Shown here in pieces: positions 18,050 through 26,668 of a stretch of DNA of 64,000 nt. Both the position numbers and the translations under genes were made by a program. The number at the start of each line of letters is the position of its first letter. Within the stretch, counting starts at the first letter, position 1. The notes below the pieces were generated by a model, which was given only the letters and a program-made list of their open reading frames with translations, ran no database searches and had not been told where the DNA came from. The stretch spans positions 1,736,001 to 1,800,000 of the forward strand of contig NZ_FWXT01000001.1 in the NCBI RefSeq assembly GCF_900176535.1, given 5' to 3'. This DNA is from Pedobacter africanus (GTDB lineage Bacteria; Bacteroidota; Bacteroidia; Sphingobacteriales; Sphingobacteriaceae).

Positions 18050-19399
18050 TTATACAGTGGCTGATAAATTACGTTTTTCTCTGTTCCAGGTAAATGCGGT
18101 AAAGAATATGGCGAATATACATGCAATTGCGATAGCAATAAAGCAGGCATCCCAGCCATAATGGTCTACCAGGCTGCCCAATGCCGCATTGGCCATCAGA
18201 TCGCCTATAAAATAACCAAATAATCCCGTCAGCCCTGCTGCCGTACCCGCAGCTTTTTTAGGCACCAGGTCCAAAGCCTGTACACCTATGAGCATTACCG
18301 GCCCGTAAATTAAAAAACCTATGCCCCAGAGGGACACATTCTGCAACAGCTGATTGCCTGAAGGATTTTTCCAGTAAATGAGCACAAACACAAGGGTTAA
18401 GGCCATATAAATAATGGTCACCGGTGCCCTTCTGCCTTTAAAAACCCTGTCGCTCAGTACGCCGCACAATATGGTCCCAGGAATTGCAGCCAGCTCATAA
18501 ACTGAGGATGCCCAGGCGGCCTGGGTTGCGCTGTAGCCTTTTGCTTCGCCTAAAAAGGTTGGTGCCCAGTTCACTATTCCATTTCTTACCAGGTATACAA
18601 ATGCATTGGCAATGGCAATATACCAGAGCATCCTGTTGTTGAATACATATTTGAAGAAGATCTCTTTGGCTGTGAATTCCTTTTCCTGGCTGGCATCGTA
18701 GCTTTTCGGGTAGTCGTTATTGTATTCCTCTATAGGCGGTAAACCACAGGATTGAGGGGTATCCCTTACCAGAAGATAAGCGATGATAGAAAACCCGATG
18801 GCAATCATCCCTGGAAAGTACAGTTTACTCTGCCAGTCCATAAACAGCTCAATAGCCCATATAGTGAGCGGACCAACCAGAAAACCACCCACATTATGTG
18901 CCAGGTTCCAGATCGACATGGCGGTTCCGCGTTCCCTTACAGAGTACCAGTGCACCACTACCCTGCCACATGGGGGCCAGCCCATGCCCTGAAACCAGCC
19001 ATTGACGAACAGCAAGATAAACATAATGGTAATGGACGAAGTGGCAAAGGGGAAAAGACCCATACATAGCATGGTCAGCGAAGACAAGATCAGTCCGGCA
19101 GATAGGAACATCCTTGCATTGCTCCTGTCTGACAGGTTGCCCATTAGGAATTTACTGAAGCCGTAGGCGATGGAAAGCGCCGAGAAGGCAAAGCCCAGCT
19201 GCCCTTTGGTATAACCTTCGTTTTTAATGAGGTCAGGTATGGCAAATGAAAAGTTCTTGCGTACAAAGTAATAGGCTGTATATCCTATAAATATACCTGC
19301 AAACACCTGCAGACGAAGTTTCCAGTAGCTGGAGTTGACTTGCGCCTGAGGTAATAATGGCCGGTGTGCAGCCGGTGGCGGGAAAATGTTGAAGCCCAT
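18050..19399 (-). CDS. glpT: GlpT-type glycerol-3-phosphate transporter (OPA family, MFS)
   Basis: The 449-residue protein has about 12 hydrophobic segments and the organophosphate:phosphate antiporter signature GWFQGMGWPPCGRVVVHWYS followed by RERG. Arg47 (YYFVRKNF), His150 and Arg272 (FVYLVRNGIVNW) match by position the substrate-binding residues known from E. coli GlpT. It should import glycerol-3-phosphate in exchange for phosphate. It lies between the phosphodiesterase gene, which would produce its substrate, and the SGNH hydrolase gene. A substrate closely related to glycerol-3-phosphate remains possible, but glpD upstream argues for glycerol-3-phosphate. Confidence 0.93.
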   Translation of the reverse strand: MGFNIFPPPAAHRPLLPQAQVNSSYWKLRLQVFAGIFIGYTAYYFVRKNFSFAIPDLIKNEGYTKGQLGFAFSALSIAYGFSKFLMGNLSDRSNARMFLSAGLILSSLTMLCMGLFPFATSSITIMFILLFVNGWFQGMGWPPCGRVVVHWYSVRERGTAMSIWNLAHNVGGFLVGPLTIWAIELFMDWQSKLYFPGMIAIGFSIIAYLLVRDTPQSCGLPPIEEYNNDYPKSYDASQEKEFTAKEIFFKYVFNNRMLWYIAIANAFVYLVRNGIVNWAPTFLGEAKGYSATQAAWASSVYELAAIPGTILCGVLSDRVFKGRRAPVTIIYMALTLVFVLIYWKNPSGNQLLQNVSLWGIGFLIYGPVMLIGVQALDLVPKKAAGTAAGLTGLFGYFIGDLMANAALGSLVDHYGWDACFIAIAIACIFAIFFTAFTWNREKRNLSATV

Positions 19400-19442
19400 G
19401 AATTGTATTTGGTTTGGTTTGTTGACGTAATTTGGTTCCTGG

Positions 19443-20345
19443 TTAATCCAGCAGCAGGTCCGGGTAATCGGAAATGATACCGTCTACCTTTAATGCTTTG
19501 ATAGCGGCAATTTCCACTTTGGTGTTCACTGTCCAGGGAATAACCTTGATCTGCTTTTCATGGCATTGCTTAACCAGATCGGAATCGACCATTTTATAGG
19601 CCGGGCTTAAAATAAAGGGGTTAAAGCCCAGGTCATCCAGGTTTTCCTGAAGGCTCTTTTTGTTATCGACCAAAAATGAGGTCCTGATCTGCGGATATTT
19701 TTTATGCAGGATCTGCAATGTCCTTTTGTCGAATGACTGGATCACTACATACGGACTGATCCCTTTTGCTTCAATCACATCCATCAGTAGTTTTACAAAT
19801 TGCTCTGGCGCAGGGTTTACTATACCATCTCCTTTTGCACTGCATTTTGTTTCTATGTTGTAGAACATCTGTTTCTTCCCTTTCGAATAAAGCTGCACTT
19901 CATCTATCAGTTCTGAAAGCAGGGGAATGTAAGTCTTGATTTTCTTTTGCTGAGGGAAACCGGCATGGACTTTGGTACCCAGGTCAAACGCCTTCAGCTG
20001 GCTGTAATCCATTTGGTAAACCGGGTATTTTTTAGCGTCGCTTTTAGGGATTTCCTTCCCTTCCGGTGTAAGCATAAATGCCGGGCTCAGGTAATCGTCG
20101 TGGGTAACCACTACCTTACCATCTTTGCTAATGTGGGTATCCATTTCCAGGGTGGTAATACCCAAGTCGATCGCATGTTTCATGGCAATAATGGTATTTT
20201 CCGGCATCAGGCCCCTGCCTCCGCGGTGCCCTTCGGTGCTGAAAGCCGGGAATTCTGCCTTGTTGGCCGATTGTTTGTTTTGCATAGTTTTACATCCAAA
20301 CAGACCAACCAGTGTTATGCCAGCCATATAAATTATCTTTTTCAT
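19443..20345 (-). CDS. Glycerophosphodiester phosphodiesterase, lipoprotein
   Basis: The enzyme hydrolyses glycerophosphodiesters to glycerol-3-phosphate and an alcohol. The 300-residue protein has a lipoprotein signal (lipobox GLFGC, Cys18). The catalytic core is visible: HRG near residue 40, MPENT (Glu49), LEMDTH (Glu67, Asp69) and VTHDD (His82). The product is the substrate of the neighbouring GlpT. I chose the ATG at 20345 over an in-frame TTG one codon upstream. The start overlaps the upstream stop codon as TGATG (one shared base), so translation is probably coupled. This is GlpQ-like in layout and most likely periplasmic. Confidence 0.94.
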   Translation of the reverse strand: MKKIIYMAGITLVGLFGCKTMQNKQSANKAEFPAFSTEGHRGGRGLMPENTIIAMKHAIDLGITTLEMDTHISKDGKVVVTHDDYLSPAFMLTPEGKEIPKSDAKKYPVYQMDYSQLKAFDLGTKVHAGFPQQKKIKTYIPLLSELIDEVQLYSKGKKQMFYNIETKCSAKGDGIVNPAPEQFVKLLMDVIEAKGISPYVVIQSFDKRTLQILHKKYPQIRTSFLVDNKKSLQENLDDLGFNPFILSPAYKMVDSDLVKQCHEKQIKVIPWTVNTKVEIAAIKALKVDGIISDYPDLLLD

Positions 20346-21310
20346 CAATTACAGGTTTTAATTTCGTCTTTGGCCGGATAGCTAAATTCGTTTGCTAGCT
20401 CCCAGCGTGCTTTATACATTTTAAGGCCGTCCATCTGAAAAATGGTTTTACCGTTCAGGTCCTGCACCTTGTCGTTATACCACTGCTTATCCGTATCGAT
20501 ACCTTGAAGGGTGATGACAGGGTAACCGTTAGGCCCGGAGCTGACACTTTTGATACGCGGTAATGCCGAGGCTTCGATTACAGCTTTGGTTTTCATGTCA
20601 ATTACCCAGGCCTTGGTACTGGTAGACAGCCAGAGCTCGTCTTTTCCATATACAGGAAAGAGGTCATGACAGCCACTTGCCGGCAACGTGATGCTTTCCT
20701 TTACGCTTAAGTCCGGTGCCTTGCAGTTGAAATTGTAGGTATAAGCAATTAACTTGTTTTTGCTGGCCGACCAGAGCACCTGACGTTGTTTATCCCACAC
20801 TACGTTGTGTGCATCCTCCATCACCAGTGTTTTTTTATACACATTGTCAGGGAATATGCCCAGGTTTACATTGATCAGTGTCAGGACATCTCCTGTACTG
20901 GAGGCAGCAACAATATTGCCGTCGGGCAGTACTTCTGCCGAATGCGTATTGCCCCCTACATAACAATAGAATACAGTAGCCCTATCGGAAACCCGTACCA
21001 GGGCAACACCGCCTCCCGAAGCAGTGATGAGTATATACTTGCCATTGTAAACAGGCTTGCCTTCACTAATGTTGCTGAACCAGGCTGCATGATTTGCAGG
21101 TACGCCGGTTGCGGCTTTCCACTCCCATACCACGGTTTGAGTTTTGAGGTCGATCCGCGCAATCCGGTTTTGCGATTGATCAATCGCCAGGAGATAAGTA
21201 GCTTTATAAGCTACAGGATCCGGGTTCTGCGGCCCTGGTTCTGCTTTTTTTGAGGAACAGGAACCCGCCCAGAAGGCCAATATACATAGCAGGTAAACAA
21301 TTTTCTTCAT
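20345..21310 (-). CDS. Propeller-like lipoprotein of unknown function (resembles DUF6528)
   Basis: The 321-residue protein has a lipoprotein signal (AFWAGSC). It is built of repeated beta-strand units of WD/PQQ-propeller style, such as AIDQSQNRIARIDLKTQTVVWEW, VLPDGNIVAASSTGDV and VWSASKNKLIAY. I recall such proteins as DUF6528, but I am not certain of that number. No catalytic motif can be named. It lies between the calcineurin-like phosphoesterase and the phosphodiesterase genes in one run, so it probably binds or processes the same class of substrate at the cell envelope. Confidence 0.7.
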   Translation of the reverse strand: MKKIVYLLCILAFWAGSCSSKKAEPGPQNPDPVAYKATYLLAIDQSQNRIARIDLKTQTVVWEWKAATGVPANHAAWFSNISEGKPVYNGKYILITASGGGVALVRVSDRATVFYCYVGGNTHSAEVLPDGNIVAASSTGDVLTLINVNLGIFPDNVYKKTLVMEDAHNVVWDKQRQVLWSASKNKLIAYTYNFNCKAPDLSVKESITLPASGCHDLFPVYGKDELWLSTSTKAWVIDMKTKAVIEASALPRIKSVSSGPNGYPVITLQGIDTDKQWYNDKVQDLNGKTIFQMDGLKMYKARWELANEFSYPAKDEIKTCN

Positions 21311-21338
21311 TTGGTTTAGGTTGCGTTGGGTTTGGTCA

Positions 21339-22751
21339 TCAGGATTTGGCTATTACCATATATTGTTCGCCAAAGCGATCTGTTGCTACAACTTTAACTT
21401 CTTTTACTGTGGGGCTGTAATGTGCCATAAACAGGTGGTCCATCAGCTTCGGTTCGGCAAAAGTCCTGCCTGCCGGTAGGGTATCCCCTTTGTACAATTG
21501 AACAGACAGGGGATCATATCCTTTTTGCTGCTCAAGAGCACCCATTGGCTTGCCATCGAGGAAATATTCTACTTTCCATTCCGGGTCCCAGTTCCATACA
21601 TTGGCGATCAACCGCTTTTGATTGGTCAGTTCCTCGGTAAACACACTCAATTGCCTGGATTTATCGAACCCGGTAGACTTATAATACCATTTCAGTTCAT
21701 TGCCCTTTACTTCGTAAACGCCATAACCCCTTGGGGTTCCGTCATTACAGATCGGCCCCGTCCACCAGGCACCGCAAACTGTACCATGATTGTGTTCGTA
21801 TATGCCGTTTGTAATGTTATTGAGGTTGTAATGGGTATGACCAGACATGATGTGCACATTTTTATAACCATCCAGCAGGGCATAGAAATCGGCATTATTT
21901 TTAACAGCATTGTGTACAGGAATATGCAAGCAAACAATGATCAATTGGTCTTTCCCCACATGTTTCAAATCCTGCGCCATCCAGTTTAACTGGTTTTCGC
22001 TGATGTAACCATCATAGGAACGCTCTACACCAAGGTAGCGGACGTCATCGAGTACAATATAATGCGCTTTGCCGCGGTTAAAGGAATAGTAAGTTGGGCC
22101 AAATACTTCTTTAAAAGTTTTATCAGAAGTTTCATCGCCACCCATCCTGTAGTCCATATCGTGATTGCCCAGGGCCTGGAAAAAAGGAATGCCCATTTCG
22201 GCTACCGCCTTATTGTAATCAGGAAAAAGTGCATGGTTGTCCCATACCAGGTCGCCCACCCCTATTCCGTGAATTAGCGCATCGGGCCCCATTGATTTTA
22301 CCAGCTGCTGCACATCGGGCACTGCCGTGTCCATCATTTGTTTTACATCCTTCTTATTCTTTACCTGCGGATCGGCCCAGATAATAAAATTGTGTTTGCT
22401 ATCGTCTCTTTTGAGCGGTTGTAGCTTAAAGTCGTACTCATTTCTGCTGCCCAGGGTTTCATATTGCCTGGCGATATGGTAATCTGTTTTAAACTCATAA
22501 CCAGCAGGCGTACTCATGAATATATTGCTTGCTTTATCGTTGATATCGATGCTGTAGTTTCCTTTGGCATCGGTTAAAACAACAGTATAGCCATCGGAAA
22601 TGGCTACCTTGGCAATACCTTTGTTACCACTTGTTACGCGGCCTTTTAGAATTTTGCTGCGGCCAAGCTGATCAAAGGCATTGGTTTGGAGACTGATAAA
22701 AGCGCTTCCTGTGATAAAGCCAACGCTTTGTAAAAAGGATCTTCTGTTCAC
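21339..22751 (-). CDS. Secreted calcineurin-like metallophosphoesterase
   Basis: The 470-residue protein starts at a GTG with a Tat-like signal (NRRSFLQS then a hydrophobic run). A carboxypeptidase-regulatory-like beta domain follows (about 34-112). The metallophosphoesterase core begins near 120: DPQ (Asp127), GDLVWDN (Asp167), GNHD (Asn196, His197), LHIPVH (His276) and SGHTH (His305, His307). A C-terminal beta domain ends the protein. The first motif has Gln where most members have His (DxH), as some secreted Bacteroidota relatives do. In this locus it may release phosphate from a phosphomonoester or cut a phosphodiester; the exact substrate is open. Confidence 0.88.
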   Translation of the reverse strand: MNRRSFLQSVGFITGSAFISLQTNAFDQLGRSKILKGRVTSGNKGIAKVAISDGYTVVLTDAKGNYSIDINDKASNIFMSTPAGYEFKTDYHIARQYETLGSRNEYDFKLQPLKRDDSKHNFIIWADPQVKNKKDVKQMMDTAVPDVQQLVKSMGPDALIHGIGVGDLVWDNHALFPDYNKAVAEMGIPFFQALGNHDMDYRMGGDETSDKTFKEVFGPTYYSFNRGKAHYIVLDDVRYLGVERSYDGYISENQLNWMAQDLKHVGKDQLIIVCLHIPVHNAVKNNADFYALLDGYKNVHIMSGHTHYNLNNITNGIYEHNHGTVCGAWWTGPICNDGTPRGYGVYEVKGNELKWYYKSTGFDKSRQLSVFTEELTNQKRLIANVWNWDPEWKVEYFLDGKPMGALEQQKGYDPLSVQLYKGDTLPAGRTFAEPKLMDHLFMAHYSPTVKEVKVVATDRFGEQYMVIAKS

Positions 22752-22775
22752 TGTTGTGTGTATTTAAAATTGAAA

Positions 22776-22804
22776 ATTAAGGAAGGACAGGTTCCTTCCT
22801 TAAT
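22776..22804 (-). terminator. Strong hairpin inside the glycerophosphoryl gene run
   Basis: A perfect 12-bp stem (22776-22787 with 22793-22804, ATTAAGGAAGGA) has a 5-nt CAGGT loop. It is followed on the minus strand by TTTTCAATTTT. It lies after the small cysteine-containing gene and 25 nt before the GTG of the phosphoesterase gene. It could act as a full or partial terminator, or protect the upstream mRNA end. Confidence 0.6.
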
Positions 22805-22831
22805 ACTATTAATGATTTATTAAAGATTATT

Positions 22832-23317
22832 TTACTCGCAGCATTCGCCTCCATAAAAGGCAAATTCATACGAATATGAATCGCTTGTTACCGGATCAAT
22901 TACGGTAACCCACACATTGGCATAACCATCAATAAGAATGTCATCGGTAAAGCGGATCAGTTTATCGTAGGCAGAATAAGAATGCGCGATAACCGCATTG
23001 TATACTCCCCATGATATGGAGGCACATGAAAGCGGCACAGTAAAGCGGTACAACTGACACCTGCAAACATAATCCTGATCATGTAAATCGGACTGAGGAA
23101 TGATAGAAGTTTCGGTTACCACATCTCCGCAAAGTGGCATTTGCCTTTGTCCGTTAATTGCAAGGGGGTAGTTTAACCACCTGTCGTTCTTGATGATCTT
23201 GCCAGTTGGTTTGCCTACTGGCACACCGGCAAAAGATTCAGGTGAAGAAAAAAGGGTTACGAAGGTTAACAAAAAGCACAGGCTGAAAGCGGCTTTCTTA
23301 AGGAATGATCTTTTCAT
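22832..23317 (-). CDS. Secreted cysteine-containing protein of unknown function
   Basis: I do not recognise this 161-residue protein. It has a clear signal peptide (MKRSFLKKAAFSLCFLL, cleavage near SFAG). The mature part has several cysteines (CGDVV, the VCRCQLY pair, LSCAS, and a C-terminal GGECCE), suggesting disulfides or metal binding. The C-terminal half has alternating strands (VWVTVIDPVTSDSYSYEF). It lies between the DUF5689 lipoprotein and the phosphoesterase genes and is bracketed by two hairpins, so it may be transcribed with the SusC/SusD genes. It could be a substrate-binding or inhibitor-like accessory protein. Confidence 0.6.
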   Translation of the reverse strand: MKRSFLKKAAFSLCFLLTFVTLFSSPESFAGVPVGKPTGKIIKNDRWLNYPLAINGQRQMPLCGDVVTETSIIPQSDLHDQDYVCRCQLYRFTVPLSCASISWGVYNAVIAHSYSAYDKLIRFTDDILIDGYANVWVTVIDPVTSDSYSYEFAFYGGECCE

Positions 23318-23422
23318 AGTTGTTTTTAATTAAAATTTGTAAGGTTAATTATCATTAATAGTCTCTTAGACAATCACTATATGCTGAACCACTACTACGC
23401 TCCCTGTCCTTATAGTTAAGGA

Positions 23423-23459
23423 ATCATCAGCATAAACATTGAAAGTATACGCTGATGAT
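23423..23459. repeat. Stem-loop downstream of the DUF5689 gene
   Basis: A perfect 9-bp stem (ATCATCAGC at 23423-23431 with GCTGATGAT at 23451-23459) encloses a 19-nt loop that contains a further ATA/TAT pairing. No U-tract follows on the minus strand, so it is more likely an mRNA 3' stabilising or processing element than a terminator. Confidence 0.5.
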
Positions 23460-23475
23460 GCCCCCTATTTATCTA

Positions 23476-25059
23476 TTACAATCCAACCATCTCAGTGGCA
23501 TTGGTTGTCTGGATTTCCTCAATTAAAGAAGTCTTTGTCAATTTAATGTGAACATTGCTCCTTGCTTTTGTCCACTTGCCCAGGGTTAGATTGAAGGTAC
23601 CACCTAAGGCGTAAAAATATCCCTGGCCTGAACCATCAGGAGCCCCTGCATTGGGCTGATAGGCAAATCTTGAAGTATTTGATCCTGACAAATAAAATGG
23701 TGTAGGCCTGTTACTATTGTGATCAATCACATCATAAACATCTGTATTTCCGATTCTGTAGCCTGTTCCTCCATTTGCCGCATCATATAAAGTTCCACCA
23801 TTGTGTACAAAAACTACATCCATAGGAACCGAGTTTTTATCAATAGATATGCCACGGAAGGCTGCCATACCATAAGCATTGCCACTATTGGCCAACAGGT
23901 TGGTTGTTGAATTGCCCCTGGTTGTATTTGTTGAATTGAAGAACGGACTGGCAACATTATAAGCTGCAGACCTTATCCATTTCGCAGAGGCAATCGATGT
24001 TGAAGAAGGACCATTGATCAGTTTATTGGAAGCCCCCACGTAAAAAATCTCTCCCCTGGACACAGTTCCTGAAGTGAGTTCCAATTTATACGTTCTTACC
24101 TGTCCGGTTGCCCAGCCCTCAACAGGAACACCTATCGGAACTGAGGCACCTGCATTGTTTGTGGTCACAATGGTAAATTTTGTGGTTGCGAAATTGATAT
24201 TTGTGGTTGCCCTGCATTGAATGTACTCTGCGTTTGTATCACTCCCTTCCGGATCGTTGATAAACCCGGTAATGATAAATTCAGGCACATCAGGTGTTGC
24301 ACTTAATGTATAAATATCAGCAGCCGTACGCAAACGGTGCTTACCGACCAGCTTTCCATTTTCAAGAGCAGTCAGTACCGTTCCCCTGTAGTTGGCCATA
24401 TAAGGCGGAACAAGATTTGCAAAAGTGGCATTGGCTTCTGTATGAAGGATAATATCTGCCGTACCGTCATTTAAGACTTTATCGCCCGCTATTTTCTCTG
24501 TTGGTACCAGGCTTGGATTATAGGTACCTTTCCATACGTTTACAAATGTTGATTCATACAGCTCCGGCTGGCTCAGGATCAGATTGGCAAATCCCCGTCT
24601 GATCATCATAGGCCTGTTCGATGCAACTTTAGTTACATCAGTGCCGCTCTTGCCAACAATTTCCAGGATACCATTTACCCTTTTCAAGACTCCACCGTCA
24701 ATTTTTACATGCACTGAATCTCCAGGTACATAATTCCTAGCAGCAGCACCAATATCAATGGCTATACCACGGATAGAGTCTATAGCATTACCCACAATCC
24801 TCTTGTTTTGAAGCAGGAGCAGACCTTCAGGCAGGTTATTACCGGAATGATCTGAAACAACCTGCCCAGCTACTACGCTCGCTCCTCTCATATTTTCAGC
24901 ATTGAGTGTCACATCTTCGCCTCTGTAAAGTTTACGCAAGTCAAAATTCGAAATGAACTGACTGGGTGTACCAGCAATATAGTCGCTGTCCCGTTTACAT
25001 CCCATAAACACTGAAAAAAGTGCTGCCAGAATGAACGATTTTTTAAATATCTTTTCCAT
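23476..25059 (-). CDS. DUF5689-domain surface lipoprotein
   Basis: The protein has a lipoprotein signal (AALFSVFMGC). A DUF5689 region follows (about residues 25-230 here) with the family-like stretch DFDLRKLYRGEDVT in the variant form NFDLRKLYRGEDVT. A C-terminal beta-rich part contains segments such as IQCRATTNINFATTKFTI. DUF5689 proteins are commonly encoded just after a SusC/SusD pair and are thought to be exposed lipoproteins that assist capture. I chose the ATG at 25059 because it places the lipobox correctly. The longer frame starts at a TTG inside the susD coding region, and an ATG at 25074 is also possible. The gap to susD is then 26 nt. Confidence 0.82.
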   Translation of the reverse strand: MEKIFKKSFILAALFSVFMGCKRDSDYIAGTPSQFISNFDLRKLYRGEDVTLNAENMRGASVVAGQVVSDHSGNNLPEGLLLLQNKRIVGNAIDSIRGIAIDIGAAARNYVPGDSVHVKIDGGVLKRVNGILEIVGKSGTDVTKVASNRPMMIRRGFANLILSQPELYESTFVNVWKGTYNPSLVPTEKIAGDKVLNDGTADIILHTEANATFANLVPPYMANYRGTVLTALENGKLVGKHRLRTAADIYTLSATPDVPEFIITGFINDPEGSDTNAEYIQCRATTNINFATTKFTIVTTNNAGASVPIGVPVEGWATGQVRTYKLELTSGTVSRGEIFYVGASNKLINGPSSTSIASAKWIRSAAYNVASPFFNSTNTTRGNSTTNLLANSGNAYGMAAFRGISIDKNSVPMDVVFVHNGGTLYDAANGGTGYRIGNTDVYDVIDHNSNRPTPFYLSGSNTSRFAYQPNAGAPDGSGQGYFYALGGTFNLTLGKWTKARSNVHIKLTKTSLIEEIQTTNATEMVGL

Positions 25060-25085
25060 AACTATGCTATTCATTTTCAAAAAAA

Positions 25086-26657
25086 TTAAGGCTTTTGCCA
25101 CCAAACCTGTGTCTTAATAATATCTGGCCCCTGAGCGGCCACCGCTTCTTTATAACTGGTCGGATTAGTTGACTGTGTAATTGTCGGATAATTCAAACGT
25201 GCCGGCATCACTTTGTCGTTAAGCATGCCAGGCCCCTTTGGCAGGAAGGGATAGGAAGTTCGACGGTATTCGAACCATTGTTGAAAATCAACAAGAAACA
25301 ATGCATAATATTTTTGCTGATGGATCAGCAACATTTTGCTCAACGTGTTGGCGTTTGCGCTTTCCAGAGGCAGGGCATTGTCCCATTCAATTTTCGCAAT
25401 ATCTACATAGTTAAGCACTGCAGGGTCTGTAGCACCGCCGGGCATAACGTTAGGCAACCAGTAATTGATCGCGTCTGCAATTCCCTTTAGATAATACGTT
25501 CCTGCATCCTTACTAACCCAGCCCTTAGCTGCTGCTTCGGCGATAATGAAATCGACCTCCGCACAGTTCATAATGATACCCGTATACCTGTCCGTCTGCA
25601 AATTGATGGCCACATTGTCACTGGAAGAGTAAAAGCGGGATTCTTTAGCCGGCTCACTTCCTGGGTTATAGCCGCTTGGAACACCAACAAAGCCACTCGT
25701 TCCAGGCCTAATCCCGAATCTATTGATATTGTTCTGACCATATGAGGGAATGATACGCGGATCACTCCATGCAACCAGGTTGTCAATAAAAAATTCACCT
25801 ATAGCCGGCACATAAAAATCATTAGCACGTATACTGGCCATGAAAGGAGAGGTGTATAAAGCCGTACTGACATTTGAGCCTGTCCACAACAATTTGGCTG
25901 TATGCTGGTTGTTTTCCATTATAGGGTAATTGCCCGGATTGGTATCAATTATTTCCTTTATTTTTGCAATAACAGTTGATGACACCTCTGTCTTGGCTGA
26001 AACACGAAGCAACAACCTCAGGTACAAAGAATTGCCCAGCCTTCTCCACTTGGATACATCCCCGTTATATATAGCATCACTTGTAGCAACAATAGCGGTA
26101 CCTTCTTTCAGCAAATTGTTGGCCTGTTCCAATTTTTCGAACATCCCCAGGTAAATATCCTTTTGCCTGTCAAATTTAGGTTGATAATTGCCTTCCCGGC
26201 CGTTATTGGCTTCAGAAAAAGGCACATCACCGTAGGTATCTGTCAATAATGAATATATCCAGGATTGAATGATCAATGAAATACCCTGATAGGATTTGTT
26301 TAATTTTTCAGGCTTACTGGCAATCTTCTGCATATCAACGATATTGGTGAGATTGACATACCAGTTGTTCCAGGTATTATCAGCTACGTTCGCCCTGATA
26401 TCATACCTGAAAATCTTACCTTCCGCATCACCAAGGTCTACGGTTACCTGCATTAACTCGTTGTTGAAGTTACGGTTACGCAACATATTGGTCGACATCA
26501 GGTTCACCATCGTAGGCGCCATCAGCTGGTGCGCTTCCACGGCTTCTTTACCCAGCGGGTCTGTATTTACTTCATTAAAATCTTTTGTACAGGACAAAGC
26601 CGACAAGCCCAGTCCCGCCAAAAGTATATATACAATCGTATTTTTATTCCTTTTCAT
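25086..26657 (-). CDS. SusD/RagB-like outer-membrane lipoprotein (SusD-like_2 type)
   Basis: The 523-residue protein has a lipoprotein signal (GLSALSC). The family opening TKDFNEVNTDP and the helical TPR-like organisation of the SusD-like_2 group follow. SusD proteins form the lid of a SusC channel and bind substrate at the cell surface. It starts 11 nt after the susC stop codon, and the DUF5689 lipoprotein follows. Together with GlpT, the phosphodiesterase and glpD, its ligand may be a glycerophosphoryl-type molecule rather than a plain glycan; this is inference. Confidence 0.93.
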   Translation of the reverse strand: MKRNKNTIVYILLAGLGLSALSCTKDFNEVNTDPLGKEAVEAHQLMAPTMVNLMSTNMLRNRNFNNELMQVTVDLGDAEGKIFRYDIRANVADNTWNNWYVNLTNIVDMQKIASKPEKLNKSYQGISLIIQSWIYSLLTDTYGDVPFSEANNGREGNYQPKFDRQKDIYLGMFEKLEQANNLLKEGTAIVATSDAIYNGDVSKWRRLGNSLYLRLLLRVSAKTEVSSTVIAKIKEIIDTNPGNYPIMENNQHTAKLLWTGSNVSTALYTSPFMASIRANDFYVPAIGEFFIDNLVAWSDPRIIPSYGQNNINRFGIRPGTSGFVGVPSGYNPGSEPAKESRFYSSSDNVAINLQTDRYTGIIMNCAEVDFIIAEAAAKGWVSKDAGTYYLKGIADAINYWLPNVMPGGATDPAVLNYVDIAKIEWDNALPLESANANTLSKMLLIHQQKYYALFLVDFQQWFEYRRTSYPFLPKGPGMLNDKVMPARLNYPTITQSTNPTSYKEAVAAQGPDIIKTQVWWQKP

Positions 26658-26668
26658 TTTCTTGATAA

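Noticed and set aside
25060..25104. Longer start of the DUF5689 protein.
   Set aside because: It begins at TTG inside susD and would bury the lipoprotein signal; ATG at 25059 fits better.
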